Shown: piece after piece, positions 23,986 to 32,125 of the stretch
How the letters are laid out: each line of letters begins with the position of its first letter
Position numbering within the stretch: position 1 is the first letter of the stretch
NCBI RefSeq assembly: GCF_009664835.1
Contig: NZ_CP045929.1
Span: 1,240,001 to 1,304,000, forward strand
Origin: Allosaccharopolyspora coralli
GTDB taxonomy: Bacteria > Actinomycetota > Actinomycetes > Mycobacteriales > Pseudonocardiaceae
Length of the DNA stretch: 64,000 nt
Reading direction: 5' to 3'
The notes under the pieces: model-generated
Seen by the model: only the letters and a program-made list of their open reading frames with translations
Told to the model about the DNA's origin: nothing
Database searches by the model: none
Made by a program: the position numbers and the translations under genes

Positions 23986-24075
23986 ATGGGTGGGCATGAC
24001 TGTACGGCGTTTTTCTATGTGACTCCGGACGGGAGGGCGACATGCCAGACCTGCGGCAACACCTGGCGCGCATGA
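23986..24075 (+). CDS. Tiny zinc-ribbon-like protein, 29 residues
   Basis: The frame MGGHDCTAFFYVTPDGRATC continues QTCGNTWRA and stops. It begins with an ATG 8 bases after AGGGAGG and has the motif C(13)CxxC plus a nearby His, suited to one zinc. It is in line with other small same-strand genes that lead to the TraB operon. Function unknown; it resembles small zinc-finger proteins of actinobacterial plasmids. Confidence 0.5.
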   Translation: MGGHDCTAFFYVTPDGRATCQTCGNTWRA

Positions 24076-24124
24076 CCCCCGGGGGTATGGAACGGGTCGG
24101 TGAACACACGAGGAAAGGAAGAGC

Positions 24125-24379
24125 ATGGCGCATCCGGCGATCAGTAAGCAGATTGCGATGAAAACTCCGGCGGTGAGTCGCCTGCATGTGTTGGGCAGGT
24201 TGATCGAGGAGCTGGACAAGGACTTGGACCGGGTCACGCACCTTCGCGGGGAGGTGGTCGACAAGCGCAAGTACACCGAATTGGAGGACCTGGTGGCGAA
24301 GGCCCGGACGCGGTTGACGGCGGTGCGGGACGCGCTCGCGAAAAACGGCGGCACGGTTGTAGCGAAGGGATACAAGTAA
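24125..24379 (+). CDS. Small basic coiled-coil protein in the AICE
   Basis: An 84-residue lysine- and arginine-rich protein with long helices (RLHVLGRLIEELDKDLDRVT and ELEDLVAKARTRLTAVRDAL). The ATG follows GAGGAAAGGAAGAGC. Its last base pairs overlap the next ATG, so the two are coupled. Family not recognised; a DNA-binding or structural role in maintenance is possible from charge only. Confidence 0.6.
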   Translation: MAHPAISKQIAMKTPAVSRLHVLGRLIEELDKDLDRVTHLRGEVVDKRKYTELEDLVAKARTRLTAVRDALAKNGGTVVAKGYK

Positions 24380-24564
24380 TGGGACTGCAACGGAGTGACG
24401 GGGTGCATCACACGGTGCGCCGGATCGACGGTGACATGAAGATCATGAACAACGTGCTCCGCAAGTTCGGCACCCCACGCTCCATCGGGTCCGAACTACG
24501 CGGGTTGAAGGGCGCGGTCGGCGATGTGATCGCGAAGATGGAAATGATCGAACGCCGCCGCTAA
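24379..24564 (+). CDS. Small basic helical protein coupled to the preceding gene
   Basis: A 61-residue protein beginning MGLQRSDGVHHTVRRIDGDM and ending in KMEMIERRR. It is helical and basic, like its neighbour, with which it shares a TAATG overlap. A strong hairpin terminator follows 20 bp after its stop, so it ends this transcription unit. Function unknown. Confidence 0.58.
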   Translation: MGLQRSDGVHHTVRRIDGDMKIMNNVLRKFGTPRSIGSELRGLKGAVGDVIAKMEMIERRR

Positions 24565-24584
24565 CCACACACAGTACGACTCGG

Positions 24585-24624
24585 CGAGGCGCCGCACCCC
24601 TCACACACGGGGTGCGGCGCCTCG
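24585..24624 (+). terminator. Strong 16-bp hairpin terminator before traB
   Basis: CGAGGCGCCGCACCCC (24585-24600) and its exact complement (24609-24624) flank the 8-base loop TCACACAC. There is no long T-tract, as is common in GC-rich actinobacterial terminators. It separates the helper-gene unit from the TraB operon. Confidence 0.75.
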
Positions 24625-24662
24625 TCGTGTGTCGAGATCACACATGAGGGAGCAGATACACC

Positions 24663-26120
24663 ATGGGCAAGCAACGCGAAACGAACACGAGTCCGGTCCG
24701 GGCCACCGCCGGATGGCTGGCGCGGCACCCCCGGATTGACGCCACCGCCCTAGCCACCGGCGCGGGGGTGTGGTTCGTCGGGTATCAGGCCCTGTTGATC
24801 GGCGCGGCCGCGACCGTGGTGGCTGGGGTGTCGTGGCGGGTGCTGGACCGCCCGTCGTTTGATCGGCTGGCGGGCAGGTTGGTGCGGGCGTGGTGGCGCC
24901 GGTGGGCGGTGTATCAACGCCAGTGGCACCGCATCCTGTTCGCCTGCGGCCTGATCCAGACGAGCCAGAAGGGCACCAGCCAGGTGCCGAAGGTGCTGTC
25001 GGTGCGCAGTACCTGGTGCTGGGACACGGTGCGGGTGCGGATGGTGAAGTCGCAGACCGCTGCGGACTACGAGGCGGTGCTGGACCGGCTGGCGGATGCT
25101 TACCGGTGCAGGCGGGCGACGGTGCGCCAGCTCAAACCCGGCGTACTCGCGCTGGATTTCCAACGCCACGAACCTTTCGACACCCTGTCCGTGCCGCTAC
25201 CGGCACTGCCGGAGAGCGTTGACGAGGTCGACCTGGCGACACTGCCGATCGGGGTCGATGAGTACGGCCAGGACCTGAACCTGAACCTCATCGACGGGAT
25301 CCACCACCTCTTCGGCGGGGCCACCGGCGCGGGCAAGGGCTCGTTCCTGTGGGGCACGCTGCGCCAACTCGCCCCGCTGATCCGCGAGGGCCTGGTGCGG
25401 CTGTGGGTCATCGACCCCAAGGGCGGCATGGAGTTCGGCCAAGGCCAAGCGATGTTTCACCGCTACGCCGACACCGACCACGACGGGGTCGCCCTGACCC
25501 GCGAGTACGTGGCCCACATGGACGCCCGCAAGAAACGCCTCGGAACGGCCGGGGTGCGCAAGCTGACGGTCTCGGCGGAGAACCCCATGGAGATCCTGAT
25601 TTGCGACGAGTTGGCGGCGATGACCGAATACGCCGACCGCGACATCAGCCGCGAATTCGAACCCCTGCTCAGTAAGGCGTTGACGCAGTATCGGGCGGTG
25701 CTGGGCCGGGTGCTCGGTGCGGTGCAGGAACCCACCAAGGACAACGTGCCCATGCGCGGCCTGTTCCCCACCAAGATCGCCCTGCGGTTGGACGAATCCT
25801 CGTATGTGGACATGTGCCTCGGCGAAGGAGTCCGCGACCGAGGCGCCTTCGCCGACCAAATCCCCGGCTACATGCCCGGCATCGCCTACCTCAAACACGA
25901 GGGCAAACGTGAACCCCGCCGGGTGCGGGCCGCCTTCACCGACGACGACGACATCACCGAACTCGTCGCCTTCTGCGCCGACGGACCCGCCTTCGCCGCA
26001 CCAGCCACCGTCACCCCGCTGACCCGCACCACCAAACCCACCGACGACGAGGACGCCGACGAGATCGAGGACATCGAGTTCATCGACGCCGACGACGACG
26101 ATCAGGAGGACATCGCATGA
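24663..26120 (+). CDS. traB: FtsK/SpoIIIE-type DNA translocase, AICE transfer protein TraB
   Basis: A 485-residue ATPase that pumps double-stranded DNA between hyphae during conjugation. Two N-terminal membrane stretches lie near residues 28-55. Walker A is GATGAGKGSFLWG near residue 222, Walker B is MEILICDELAAM near 315, and an FtsK-type arm follows (AVLGRVLGAVQEPTKDN, MRGLFPTKIALRL). The tail is strongly acidic (DDEDADEIEDIEFIDADDDD). The ATG at 24663 follows GAGGGAGC. It heads an operon with small Spd-like genes, overlapping the next by 4 bp. This is the key transfer gene. Confidence 0.88.
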   Translation: MGKQRETNTSPVRATAGWLARHPRIDATALATGAGVWFVGYQALLIGAAATVVAGVSWRVLDRPSFDRLAGRLVRAWWRRWAVYQRQWHRILFACGLIQTSQKGTSQVPKVLSVRSTWCWDTVRVRMVKSQTAADYEAVLDRLADAYRCRRATVRQLKPGVLALDFQRHEPFDTLSVPLPALPESVDEVDLATLPIGVDEYGQDLNLNLIDGIHHLFGGATGAGKGSFLWGTLRQLAPLIREGLVRLWVIDPKGGMEFGQGQAMFHRYADTDHDGVALTREYVAHMDARKKRLGTAGVRKLTVSAENPMEILICDELAAMTEYADRDISREFEPLLSKALTQYRAVLGRVLGAVQEPTKDNVPMRGLFPTKIALRLDESSYVDMCLGEGVRDRGAFADQIPGYMPGIAYLKHEGKREPRRVRAAFTDDDDITELVAFCADGPAFAAPATVTPLTRTTKPTDDEDADEIEDIEFIDADDDDQEDIA

Positions 26121-26398
26121 CCACCGCACTCACTCGACCCGCCCCGCACGGCGGGTATGCGGCTCCCACGGTGGACCGGCATACCGGGGCCGTGTGGTCG
26201 CAGACCGCCGACCACCGCGAAGAACTCTGCCGCCTCGTGGTCGACACCCGCTACCCCGAGCAGCCGTTCTACCTGCACGCCAAGGCCGCACTCCGGTTGA
26301 ACACCGAGAAACCCATGGGGCGGCTGCATGCGCGGGTGTGCCCGACCTGGCGGTGGGCCACCGCCACCGACCTTGACCACCTCACCGAAGGGAGCTGA
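26117..26398 (+). CDS. Conserved small AICE protein downstream of traB
   Basis: A 93-residue soluble protein whose ATG overlaps the traB stop by 4 bp. It reads WSQTADHREELCRLVVDTRY, followed by HAKAALRLNTEKPMGRLHAR. Family not known to me, but small proteins like this sit between TraB and SpdB genes in AICEs, suggesting a role in spread of the element between hyphal compartments. Confidence 0.6.
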   Translation: MTTALTRPAPHGGYAAPTVDRHTGAVWSQTADHREELCRLVVDTRYPEQPFYLHAKAALRLNTEKPMGRLHARVCPTWRWATATDLDHLTEGS

Positions 26399-26401
26399 CT
26401 C

Positions 26402-26587
26402 ATGCAGCCGTTGTTGCACATCACCTTCACCGGCAAAGGCTTCGCCGTTTTCCTCGCCGTGATCCTCGCCGTGATCGCCGCAATCGGGATCGTCTACCTG
26501 GTCTTCGGCCCCACCCCGGCGATCCTGCTCGGCATCGCCCTCGCCCTGTTAATCCAGGGCATCAAAGCCCTGGTCCGCTTCGACTAG
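26402..26587 (+). CDS. Small two-helix membrane protein, Spd-like
   Basis: A 61-residue protein with two membrane segments at about residues 13-34 (FAVFLAVILAVIAAIGIVYL) and 38-55 (TPAILLGIALALLIQG). It starts 3 bp after the previous stop. Its size, topology and position match the small spread (Spd) proteins of Streptomyces plasmids and AICEs, which help intramycelial transfer. Confidence 0.65.
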   Translation: MQPLLHITFTGKGFAVFLAVILAVIAAIGIVYLVFGPTPAILLGIALALLIQGIKALVRFD

Positions 26588-26603
26588 AAGGGAGGTGAAC
26601 ACC

Positions 26604-27419
26604 ATGGACACCGACCAGGACAGCGAGGACCTGAAGCCGAGTCGGGCGCATCGCTGGTTGGCGCCGGTCTCGCTGCTGATCGTCGCTTTCGCGGCGGTGA
26701 TGGGCTGGGCTGCCTCGTTCGTCGGGCTCCATGCCTACGGACAGCACGCGATGGCCGGGTTCGGGTTCTGGACCGCCTGGCTGCTGCCTGCGACCTTCGA
26801 TGGGGCGGCGTTCGCCTGCACCCTGATGACCTATCGGTCGGCCATCCATGGTCGCTCGGCAGCACGCGGCCGCGCCTTGATGTGGGCCTTCACCGCTGTG
26901 TCGGCGTGGATCAACTGGATCCACCAACCCACACCCGACACCCGCCTCGTCGCGGCCGGGCTGCCCGTGGCAGCGGTCGCCGTCTTCGACGTCGTACTCG
27001 GCGAACTTCGGGCAGACTACGAAGCCCGCCACGGACGCCAGGCATTCCGGCTGCGCCCCGGCCTGTTGGCCCTACGGTGGCTGGTCGACCGCACCGGCAC
27101 CGCATCCGCATTTCGCCAGCAGATCACCGGAATCCCGGTGGCCGAACTCGCCGGACTTGCCGCGTCACCAGCCACGACCGAGGCGGCCTCCACGACACCG
27201 ACACCCCCAGTGGCCCCGGCAGCACCGGCAGCCCCATCCGGAGTGAAACTCCCGGCGGACATGGTCGAGGCCATCCGCCACGCCCACCACGAAGCCACAC
27301 AGGCGGGCCGGGAGTTCACCGCCGCTGACGTGCGGGCCGTGGTCAAGGTCCCCGAGGCCATGGCCGAGCGAATCGCCACGGATCTGCACACCCGCAACGG
27401 ACACGCCCTCACCAGCTAA
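26604..27419 (+). CDS. DUF2637/SpdB-like membrane protein
   Basis: A 271-residue protein. Residues about 15-130 contain four hydrophobic segments with WLAPVSLLIVAFAAVMGWAA and GFGFWTAWLLPATFDGAAFA, the DUF2637 pattern. The middle is Pro/Ala/Thr-rich, and residues about 210-270 look like a small helical DNA-binding-type module (EFTAADVRAVVKVPEAMAER). I chose ATG 26604 over GTG 26595, which would sit in the GGGAGG box. Proteins of this class aid intramycelial plasmid spread. It is the last gene before rep. Confidence 0.75.
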   Translation: MDTDQDSEDLKPSRAHRWLAPVSLLIVAFAAVMGWAASFVGLHAYGQHAMAGFGFWTAWLLPATFDGAAFACTLMTYRSAIHGRSAARGRALMWAFTAVSAWINWIHQPTPDTRLVAAGLPVAAVAVFDVVLGELRADYEARHGRQAFRLRPGLLALRWLVDRTGTASAFRQQITGIPVAELAGLAASPATTEAASTTPTPPVAPAAPAAPSGVKLPADMVEAIRHAHHEATQAGREFTAADVRAVVKVPEAMAERIATDLHTRNGHALTS

Positions 27420-27529
27420 CCCGGTGGGGCACCACCACAACTGAATCCCCAACTACTGGCTCGGCGGATGTGTCGAGCCACCCGGGGTTCGGCGCCTCCG
27501 CCGCCTTCCGCCACTGGAGGTGACCCCGA

Positions 27530-29029
27530 ATGGCGCCGACGCCCACCGTCGACCGCATGACCCGCCGCCTGCAAGCGGCCGACTACCGCACCTGGCGCGA
27601 ACAGGTCGAACGCACCGGAGGATGCACCCACCCCGTGCGCATGAGCGGCCACCACTTCATCACCGACAAGCACAGCGGAGACGTGCTCTCCGCCCACCGG
27701 GGACAGGTCATGGCCCCCTGCGGCAACCGCCGCGAGAGCGTCTGCGTCGCGTGTTCCGACCGCTACGCCGCCGACGCCTTCCACCTCCTGCGCGCCGGAC
27801 TCTCCGGCGGCACCAAGGGCATTCCGGAGGCCGTCAGCGACAAGCCCCGATTGTTCGTGACGCTGACCGCGCCGTCGTTCGGCCCGGTCCACAACCGCCC
27901 CACCACCCGCACCGGCAAACACCGCCCGTGTGCGTGTGGGCGGTGGCATCACGAACATGACCCCGCCCTCGGCCAACCCCTCGACCCCGAGACCTACGAC
28001 TACACCGGCCACGTGCTCTGGCAAGCCCACGCCGGAGACTTGTGGAGCCGGTTCCGCACCTACCTGGCGCGGCACCTTGCCCGCGCCGCCGGGATCACCG
28101 TCCGCGACTTCTCGAAGCACGCCCGGGTGTCGTTCGCGAAGGTCGCCGAATACCAACGACGCGGGCTGATCCACTTCCACGCCGTCATCCGCCTCGACGG
28201 ACCCGACGGCGCCGTCGACTCCACCCCCTCATGGGGCTCCACCGAAGTCCTGACCGACGCGGTCCACGCCGCCCACGCCACCAGCCGCCTCACCTCCCCC
28301 GACGTCAACGGGCACCGCTGGGACCTGGCCTGGGGTGCCCAGATCGACGTGCGCCCGATCAAACCCGCCAACGCCTCCCACTTCGAGGACGAACACGGCG
28401 TGATCACCGACGACCGCCTCGCGAGCTACGTGGCCAAGTACGCCACCAAGGGCACCGGCAAATCCGAAGCCACCGACCGCCCCATCCGCTCGGAAGCCCA
28501 CATCGACCGATTGCAGGTTTCGCAGCATCATCGGCGGATCATCCACACCGCCTGGACCCTCGCCGCCCCGGTGGCGTGTCCGGCTTGCCACCCGCACGGC
28601 GAACACCAAGACGAAGGGTGCGGCTGCGATCCGGGCCACTGCGAGACCTGCAGCGGGGGCGGACTCGTCTCCCGCACCACGAGTGCGCAGTATCTCGGGC
28701 AGATCGAGCCGGATGCGGTCGACCCGATCGACTCGCTCAAACTCCGCCGCTGGGCCCACATGCTCGCCTTCCGCGGGCACTTCCTGTCCAAGTCCCGCCA
28801 CTACTCGGTGACCTTTAAGAACCTTCGCGAGGCGCGGTCGGTGTTCCGTCACGAGGCCGCACTCGACGCTCTCGGGATCGAGGACCCGGACTCGGTGCTC
28901 GTGGTCAACCACTGGGACATGACCAGCGTCGGCCACCGCGACGACGACGAACGCGAACTCGCCGCCGCCATCGCCGACAACCACCGCCAAACACGCAAAC
29001 ACCGCCACCACACCGAAAGGAGAGACTGA
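27530..29029 (+). CDS. repSA: Rolling-circle replication initiator (RepSA type)
   Basis: A 499-residue protein that nicks the origin and starts rolling-circle replication of the excised element. The HUH-like motif is RGLIHFHAVIRLDG near residue 217, and the downstream SYVAKYATKGTGKS near 305 supplies the tyrosine region. Cysteine pairs in CPACHPHGEHQDEGCGCDPG and CETCSGGG near 350-385 probably bind zinc. Its stop overlaps the xis ATG. The origin itself is not located here; the 110-bp gap before the start, or the left-end inverted repeat, are candidates. Confidence 0.85.
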   Translation: MAPTPTVDRMTRRLQAADYRTWREQVERTGGCTHPVRMSGHHFITDKHSGDVLSAHRGQVMAPCGNRRESVCVACSDRYAADAFHLLRAGLSGGTKGIPEAVSDKPRLFVTLTAPSFGPVHNRPTTRTGKHRPCACGRWHHEHDPALGQPLDPETYDYTGHVLWQAHAGDLWSRFRTYLARHLARAAGITVRDFSKHARVSFAKVAEYQRRGLIHFHAVIRLDGPDGAVDSTPSWGSTEVLTDAVHAAHATSRLTSPDVNGHRWDLAWGAQIDVRPIKPANASHFEDEHGVITDDRLASYVAKYATKGTGKSEATDRPIRSEAHIDRLQVSQHHRRIIHTAWTLAAPVACPACHPHGEHQDEGCGCDPGHCETCSGGGLVSRTTSAQYLGQIEPDAVDPIDSLKLRRWAHMLAFRGHFLSKSRHYSVTFKNLREARSVFRHEAALDALGIEDPDSVLVVNHWDMTSVGHRDDDERELAAAIADNHRQTRKHRHHTERRD

Positions 29030-29211
29030 TGATCCGCAACCTCTGGGCACCCACCGACGTCGCCGACTACCTCGGTGTGCCGGTCGGCACCGTCTACCAA
29101 TGGCGCACCCGTGGCGGCGGTCCTCCCGGGCGCCGCGTCGGCAAACACGTCCGCTACAAGCCCGACGACGTCGAAGCCTGGTTCGACGAACTCGCCGAAG
29201 GGGTGATCTGA
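29029..29211 (+). CDS. xis: Excisionase, MerR/HTH_17-like
   Basis: A 60-residue helix-turn-helix protein, LWAPTDVADYLGVPVGTVYQ followed by WRTRGGGPPGRRVGKHVRYK and a short helical end. This is the usual small Xis of AICEs, which bends DNA to direct integrase toward excision. It overlaps the rep stop and is adjacent to the int ATG, so the three genes are coupled. Confidence 0.88.
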   Translation: MIRNLWAPTDVADYLGVPVGTVYQWRTRGGGPPGRRVGKHVRYKPDDVEAWFDELAEGVI

Positions 29212-30375
29212 ATGGGACGACCATCATTGCCGCTCGGAACGCACGGTGAGATTCGGTGCTACCTGATAGCAGGCAAGAAGTATAGGGCTCGGACGTTGTA
29301 TCGCGACTATGACGGCAAAGTTCGGCCCGTGGAGCGCGTCGGATCGAGCAAAACCAAAGCGCGGGACACCTTGCGTGCTGCACTTCGTGATCGTGAACGC
29401 GCTGTTGTGGGTGATGAAGTCACGAGGAACACGCGCATGGCGGCAGTGGCAACGTTATGGCTTCGCGAGCTCGACGAGTCCTCGAAGGCGTACCGCACGA
29501 AGCGGACGTATCAGGAAGCTTGGGAACGTGATCTGTCTGCTGCTGTGGCGGATCTCCGCGTTTTCGAGGTGACCGTCTCGGTTGCGACGCGGGTACTTCG
29601 CAGCATTCGCGACACTGCGGGCACTGGCAGCGCGAAGCACGCAAAGGTTGTTCTGAGCGGGGTCCTTGGCCTGGCAGTCCGCCACGACGCGCTGGACAGC
29701 AATCCGATGCGAGAAGTGGTGATCGGAACCCCTGCCAGGGACACCGGCAAGGGGCCCGGAGACAAGATGGTGCTGACCAGCGAAGAACTCGTTGGATTGC
29801 GGCGACATCTCCGCACCTCGTGTGATGCCAGCCGCTACGAACGACAGGACTTGCCGGACCTGGTGGACATGCTCTCGGCGCTCGGCTGCCGCATCGGCGA
29901 GCTTCTTGCGCTGGACTGGTCGAAGTTCGATGCCGGACGGGCGACCCTCGCCATCGAGGGCACGGTTATCCGTGAGAAGGGTGTCGGCCTCAAAGTCCAG
30001 TCGCACACGAAGTCGTCAGCGGGAATGCGGACTGTACAGATACCGAAGTGGGCCGCCAAGACACTCGTTCGCCGTAGCCATGAGGCGACGACCGAGTGGG
30101 TCTTCCCGGCCGCGAATGGGCGACTTCGTGACCCGGACAACACGAGGAAGATGCTACGTAAGGCGGTAGCGGCGACATCATGGATGGGCCTGCACCCGCA
30201 CGCGTTTCGACATCTGGTCGCCACGAGGCTGGACGAGGCGGGGCTATCCGCCCGGGAGATCGCTGATTACCTCGGCCATGAGCAGGTGAGCATGACGCAG
30301 GACGTCTACATGAACCGCAAGTCGGTGGGAAGCTCGGCTGCCGACGCGCTCGCGGATATCGAGCCGGAGGGCTGA
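29212..30375 (+). CDS. int: Tyrosine-type site-specific integrase
   Basis: A 387-residue recombinase. An N-terminal arm-binding and core-binding region spans about residues 1-165. The catalytic residues are the arginine in ALGCRIGELLALDW near residue 227, the HAFRHLVATRLDEAG pair near 328, the LGHEQVSMTQDVYM histidine near 351 and the tyrosine near 361. It ends 74 bp before the tRNA-Arg gene, its attachment site, and only 5 bp before the AAAGGTGGGGG repeats. Coupled to xis. Confidence 0.93.
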   Translation: MGRPSLPLGTHGEIRCYLIAGKKYRARTLYRDYDGKVRPVERVGSSKTKARDTLRAALRDRERAVVGDEVTRNTRMAAVATLWLRELDESSKAYRTKRTYQEAWERDLSAAVADLRVFEVTVSVATRVLRSIRDTAGTGSAKHAKVVLSGVLGLAVRHDALDSNPMREVVIGTPARDTGKGPGDKMVLTSEELVGLRRHLRTSCDASRYERQDLPDLVDMLSALGCRIGELLALDWSKFDAGRATLAIEGTVIREKGVGLKVQSHTKSSAGMRTVQIPKWAAKTLVRRSHEATTEWVFPAANGRLRDPDNTRKMLRKAVAATSWMGLHPHAFRHLVATRLDEAGLSAREIADYLGHEQVSMTQDVYMNRKSVGSSAADALADIEPEG

Positions 30376-30379
30376 GCGC

Positions 30380-30401
30380 AAAGGTGGGGGAAAGATGGGG
30401 G
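30380..30401 (+). promoter_or_regulatory. Candidate integrase arm-type sites, right end
   Basis: AAAGGTGGGGG (30380-30390) and AAAGATGGGGG (30391-30401) are adjacent direct repeats, in the same orientation as AAAGATGGGGG and AAAGTGGGGG at 17129-17150. They lie 48 bp inside the att core at the int end. Confidence 0.6.
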
Positions 30402-30428
30402 TTGATCTTAAGCTAGATCAACCCCCAT
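30395..30428. terminator. Hairpin after int
   Basis: ATGGGGGTTGATCT and its exact complement AGATCAACCCCCAT flank the 6-base loop TAAGCT. The 14-bp stem starts inside the second arm-like repeat, 20 bp after the int stop, and lies between int and the convergent tRNA, so it may end both transcripts. Confidence 0.65.
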
Positions 30429-30448
30429 TGCTGTGACCTGGTGTTTTG

Positions 30449-30522
30449 TGCCCCCGGCAGGGTTCGAACCTGCGACCTAGAGATTAGAAGTCTCTTGCTC
30501 TGTCCTGCTGAGCTACGAGGGC
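30449..30522 (-). tRNA. tRNA-Arg, anticodon TCT
   Basis: A 74-base gene on the reverse strand. The acceptor stem pairs GCCCTCG with CGGGGGC (one G-T pair), the D arm is GCTC..GAGC, the anticodon stem is AGAGA/TCTCT around CTTCTAA with anticodon TCT, and the T arm is GCAGG TTCGAAC CCTGC. The discriminator base is A and CCA is not encoded. Its 3' 39 bases are the attachment core of the AICE, and its sequence is kept intact by the insertion. AGA is a rare codon in such GC-rich genomes. Confidence 0.95.
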
Positions 30523-30705
30523 CGGTGCACCCCGGCGGGCATCGTCGACGTGCAGCAAGCAAGGGTAATCCTAGGCCCGCCGCGTGGTCGTGTCTGCGTT
30601 GTGGCCGTTGTCGAGCCGGTATCGAACGGCAAGCTGATCGACAGCTCCGTGGGTGAGCGTGGGAGGCAGCCGGGACCGAACCTACGGTTGAGTAGCCTCT
30701 CCGGC

Positions 30706-31439
30706 ATGGCTGAACTCGTCTACCCGCCCGTGATCCTCGCCTGCAAGGCGATGTTCCGAGTGCTGGACCTGAAACTCGACGTCCGGGGCGCCGAGCACAT
30801 TCCGCGCGGGGGCGGGGCGGTGATCGCCTGCACGCATCAGAGCTACCTCGATTTCATCTTCTGCGGTCTCGGCGCGCAGCCCGCGAAGCGGCTCGTGCGG
30901 TTCATGGCCAAGCAGGAGGTGTTTTCGCACCGCGTGTCCGGTCCGCTGATGCGGGGTATGCGGCACATCCCGGTCGATCGCAACTCGGGAAGGCGTCCTA
31001 CGACGAGGCCGTCCGGCGCCTGCGTGACGGTGAGGTCGTGGGGGTGTTCCCGGAAGCGACGATCAGTCGTTCGTTCACCGTGAAGGACTTGAAGTCCGGT
31101 TCGGTGCGGATGGCTGCCGAGGCCGGGGTGCCGATCGTGCCGATGGCGATCTGGGGCACCCAGCGCCTGTGGACGAAGGGGCGGCCGAAGAACCTCACCC
31201 AGCGTCACGTGCCGATCTCCATCCACGCGGGCGCCCCGATCACCCCGGACACCGAGGCCGTCGACGAGGCGACAGGGCAGCTGCGCGGCGAGATGCAGAA
31301 GCTGCTCGACTCGGCGCAGGCCGAGTACCCGGCCTCGCCCGCCGACGCGGACGACCGCTGGTGGCTTCCCGCACACCTCGGCGGCACGGCACCGACACCG
31401 GCGGAAGCAGCCGAGATGGACCGCGCTCGCCCCGAGTGA
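30706..31439 (+). pseudogene. plsC: 1-acylglycerol-3-phosphate acyltransferase with an apparent 1-bp deletion
   Basis: Frame one begins MAELVYPPVILACKAMFRVL and carries the HX4D motif as HQSYLD near residue 47 and RHIPVDR near 88, then departs at about 30990. The rest continues in another frame from EAVRRLRDGEVVGVFPEATI, with PEATISRSF and VPMAIWGTQRLW, to 31439. The natural text would be NSGKASYDEA, so GGGAAG for GGGAAAG explains the break. The enzyme would acylate lysophosphatidate at the membrane. Either a true pseudogene or a one-base assembly error. The Mycobacterium block I recall also has an acyltransferase near here. Confidence 0.8.
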
Positions 31440-31443
31440 ACAC

Positions 31444-32022
31444 TCAGCCGGGCGGGAGCTTGCGCAGCGCGGCTCCGGTGAGGCCGTGCAGTGCTTCGGC
31501 GGTGTCGGCGGCGCTGGCCCCGTGCAGCGAGAGCAACGTCACCAGTGTGCTGTCCTCACGCACGGCTGTCGTCGCTGCGCACGTCTGGTAGACCTCCCGC
31601 TTCTCGCAGTACAGCCACGTCGAGTGCCCCTCGATCGCGGTGGCGGTCCCGCCCGGCTGACGAGCCGCGGCCTCGGCGAACGGCACGCCGAAACCGGCGG
31701 CTGCCGCGTTCTGCTCGAACCGCAGGCCGTGCGTGCAGATGCCGGGCCCGGGATCGTCCGGTCGCGGTGGGCCGACCGGCTCGCCCACGGCGGTGAGGTC
31801 CTCGGGTGCGAAAAGGACGCACGGGTCGATGTCGGTTCCGCGAGGCTGCGGAATCGTCGGCGGCGGCACCGGGCTCGCGTTCGACGTGGCCGACGCCGCG
31901 GTCTCGTCGGGTGCCCCGAAACCGGCGGCGGGTTCCGGATGGCCCGCGATCTGCGTGCCGCACCCGGACAGGCCGAGCGCGACCGCGGCCAGCGGGGCGA
32001 GAAGACGACGGACCGGGCGCAC
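31444..32022 (-). CDS. DUF3558-like lipoprotein
   Basis: A 192-residue exported lipoprotein. The GTG at 32022 gives a signal peptide RPVRRLLAPLAAVALGLSGC whose lipobox LSGC places the anchor cysteine near residue 21. The mature protein has a Pro/Ala-rich linker and the DUF3558-type pattern IDPCVLFAPEDLTAVGEPVG, then CTHGLRFEQNA and ATAIEGHSTWLYCE. Many pseudonocardial genomes have several such proteins; function unknown. It is convergent with plsC (4 bp apart) and divergent from the CopD-CtaG gene. Confidence 0.82.
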   Translation of the reverse strand: MRPVRRLLAPLAAVALGLSGCGTQIAGHPEPAAGFGAPDETAASATSNASPVPPPTIPQPRGTDIDPCVLFAPEDLTAVGEPVGPPRPDDPGPGICTHGLRFEQNAAAAGFGVPFAEAAARQPGGTATAIEGHSTWLYCEKREVYQTCAATTAVREDSTLVTLLSLHGASAADTAEALHGLTGAALRKLPPG

Positions 32023-32125
32023 GACGAGCACAGTAGTAGCCGCCTGTGTCGTCGCGCACGTGTGATCACCGCCCGGAGGCACGCCTCCTGGTGGGTACGT
32101 CCGCACCTGCGGTTACGCTCGGTTC

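Larger units (their letters stand above)
16978..30488. mobile_element. AICE (actinomycete integrative and conjugative element), 13.5 kb, in tRNA-Arg(TCT)
   Basis: The element runs from attL (16978-17016) to the 39-bp copy within the tRNA (30450-30488). From the right end inward it carries tyrosine integrase, excisionase, rolling-circle Rep, DUF2637/SpdB-like and small membrane genes, an FtsK/TraB ATPase, small helper genes, a conserved 122-residue protein, and a divergent regulator with PP2C phosphatase; the left 4 kb is cargo and non-coding DNA. This order is that of pSAM2-like AICEs, which transfer double-stranded DNA. The core genes look intact, so the element may be functional; no Pra/Nudix pair is seen. 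Confidence 0.9.
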
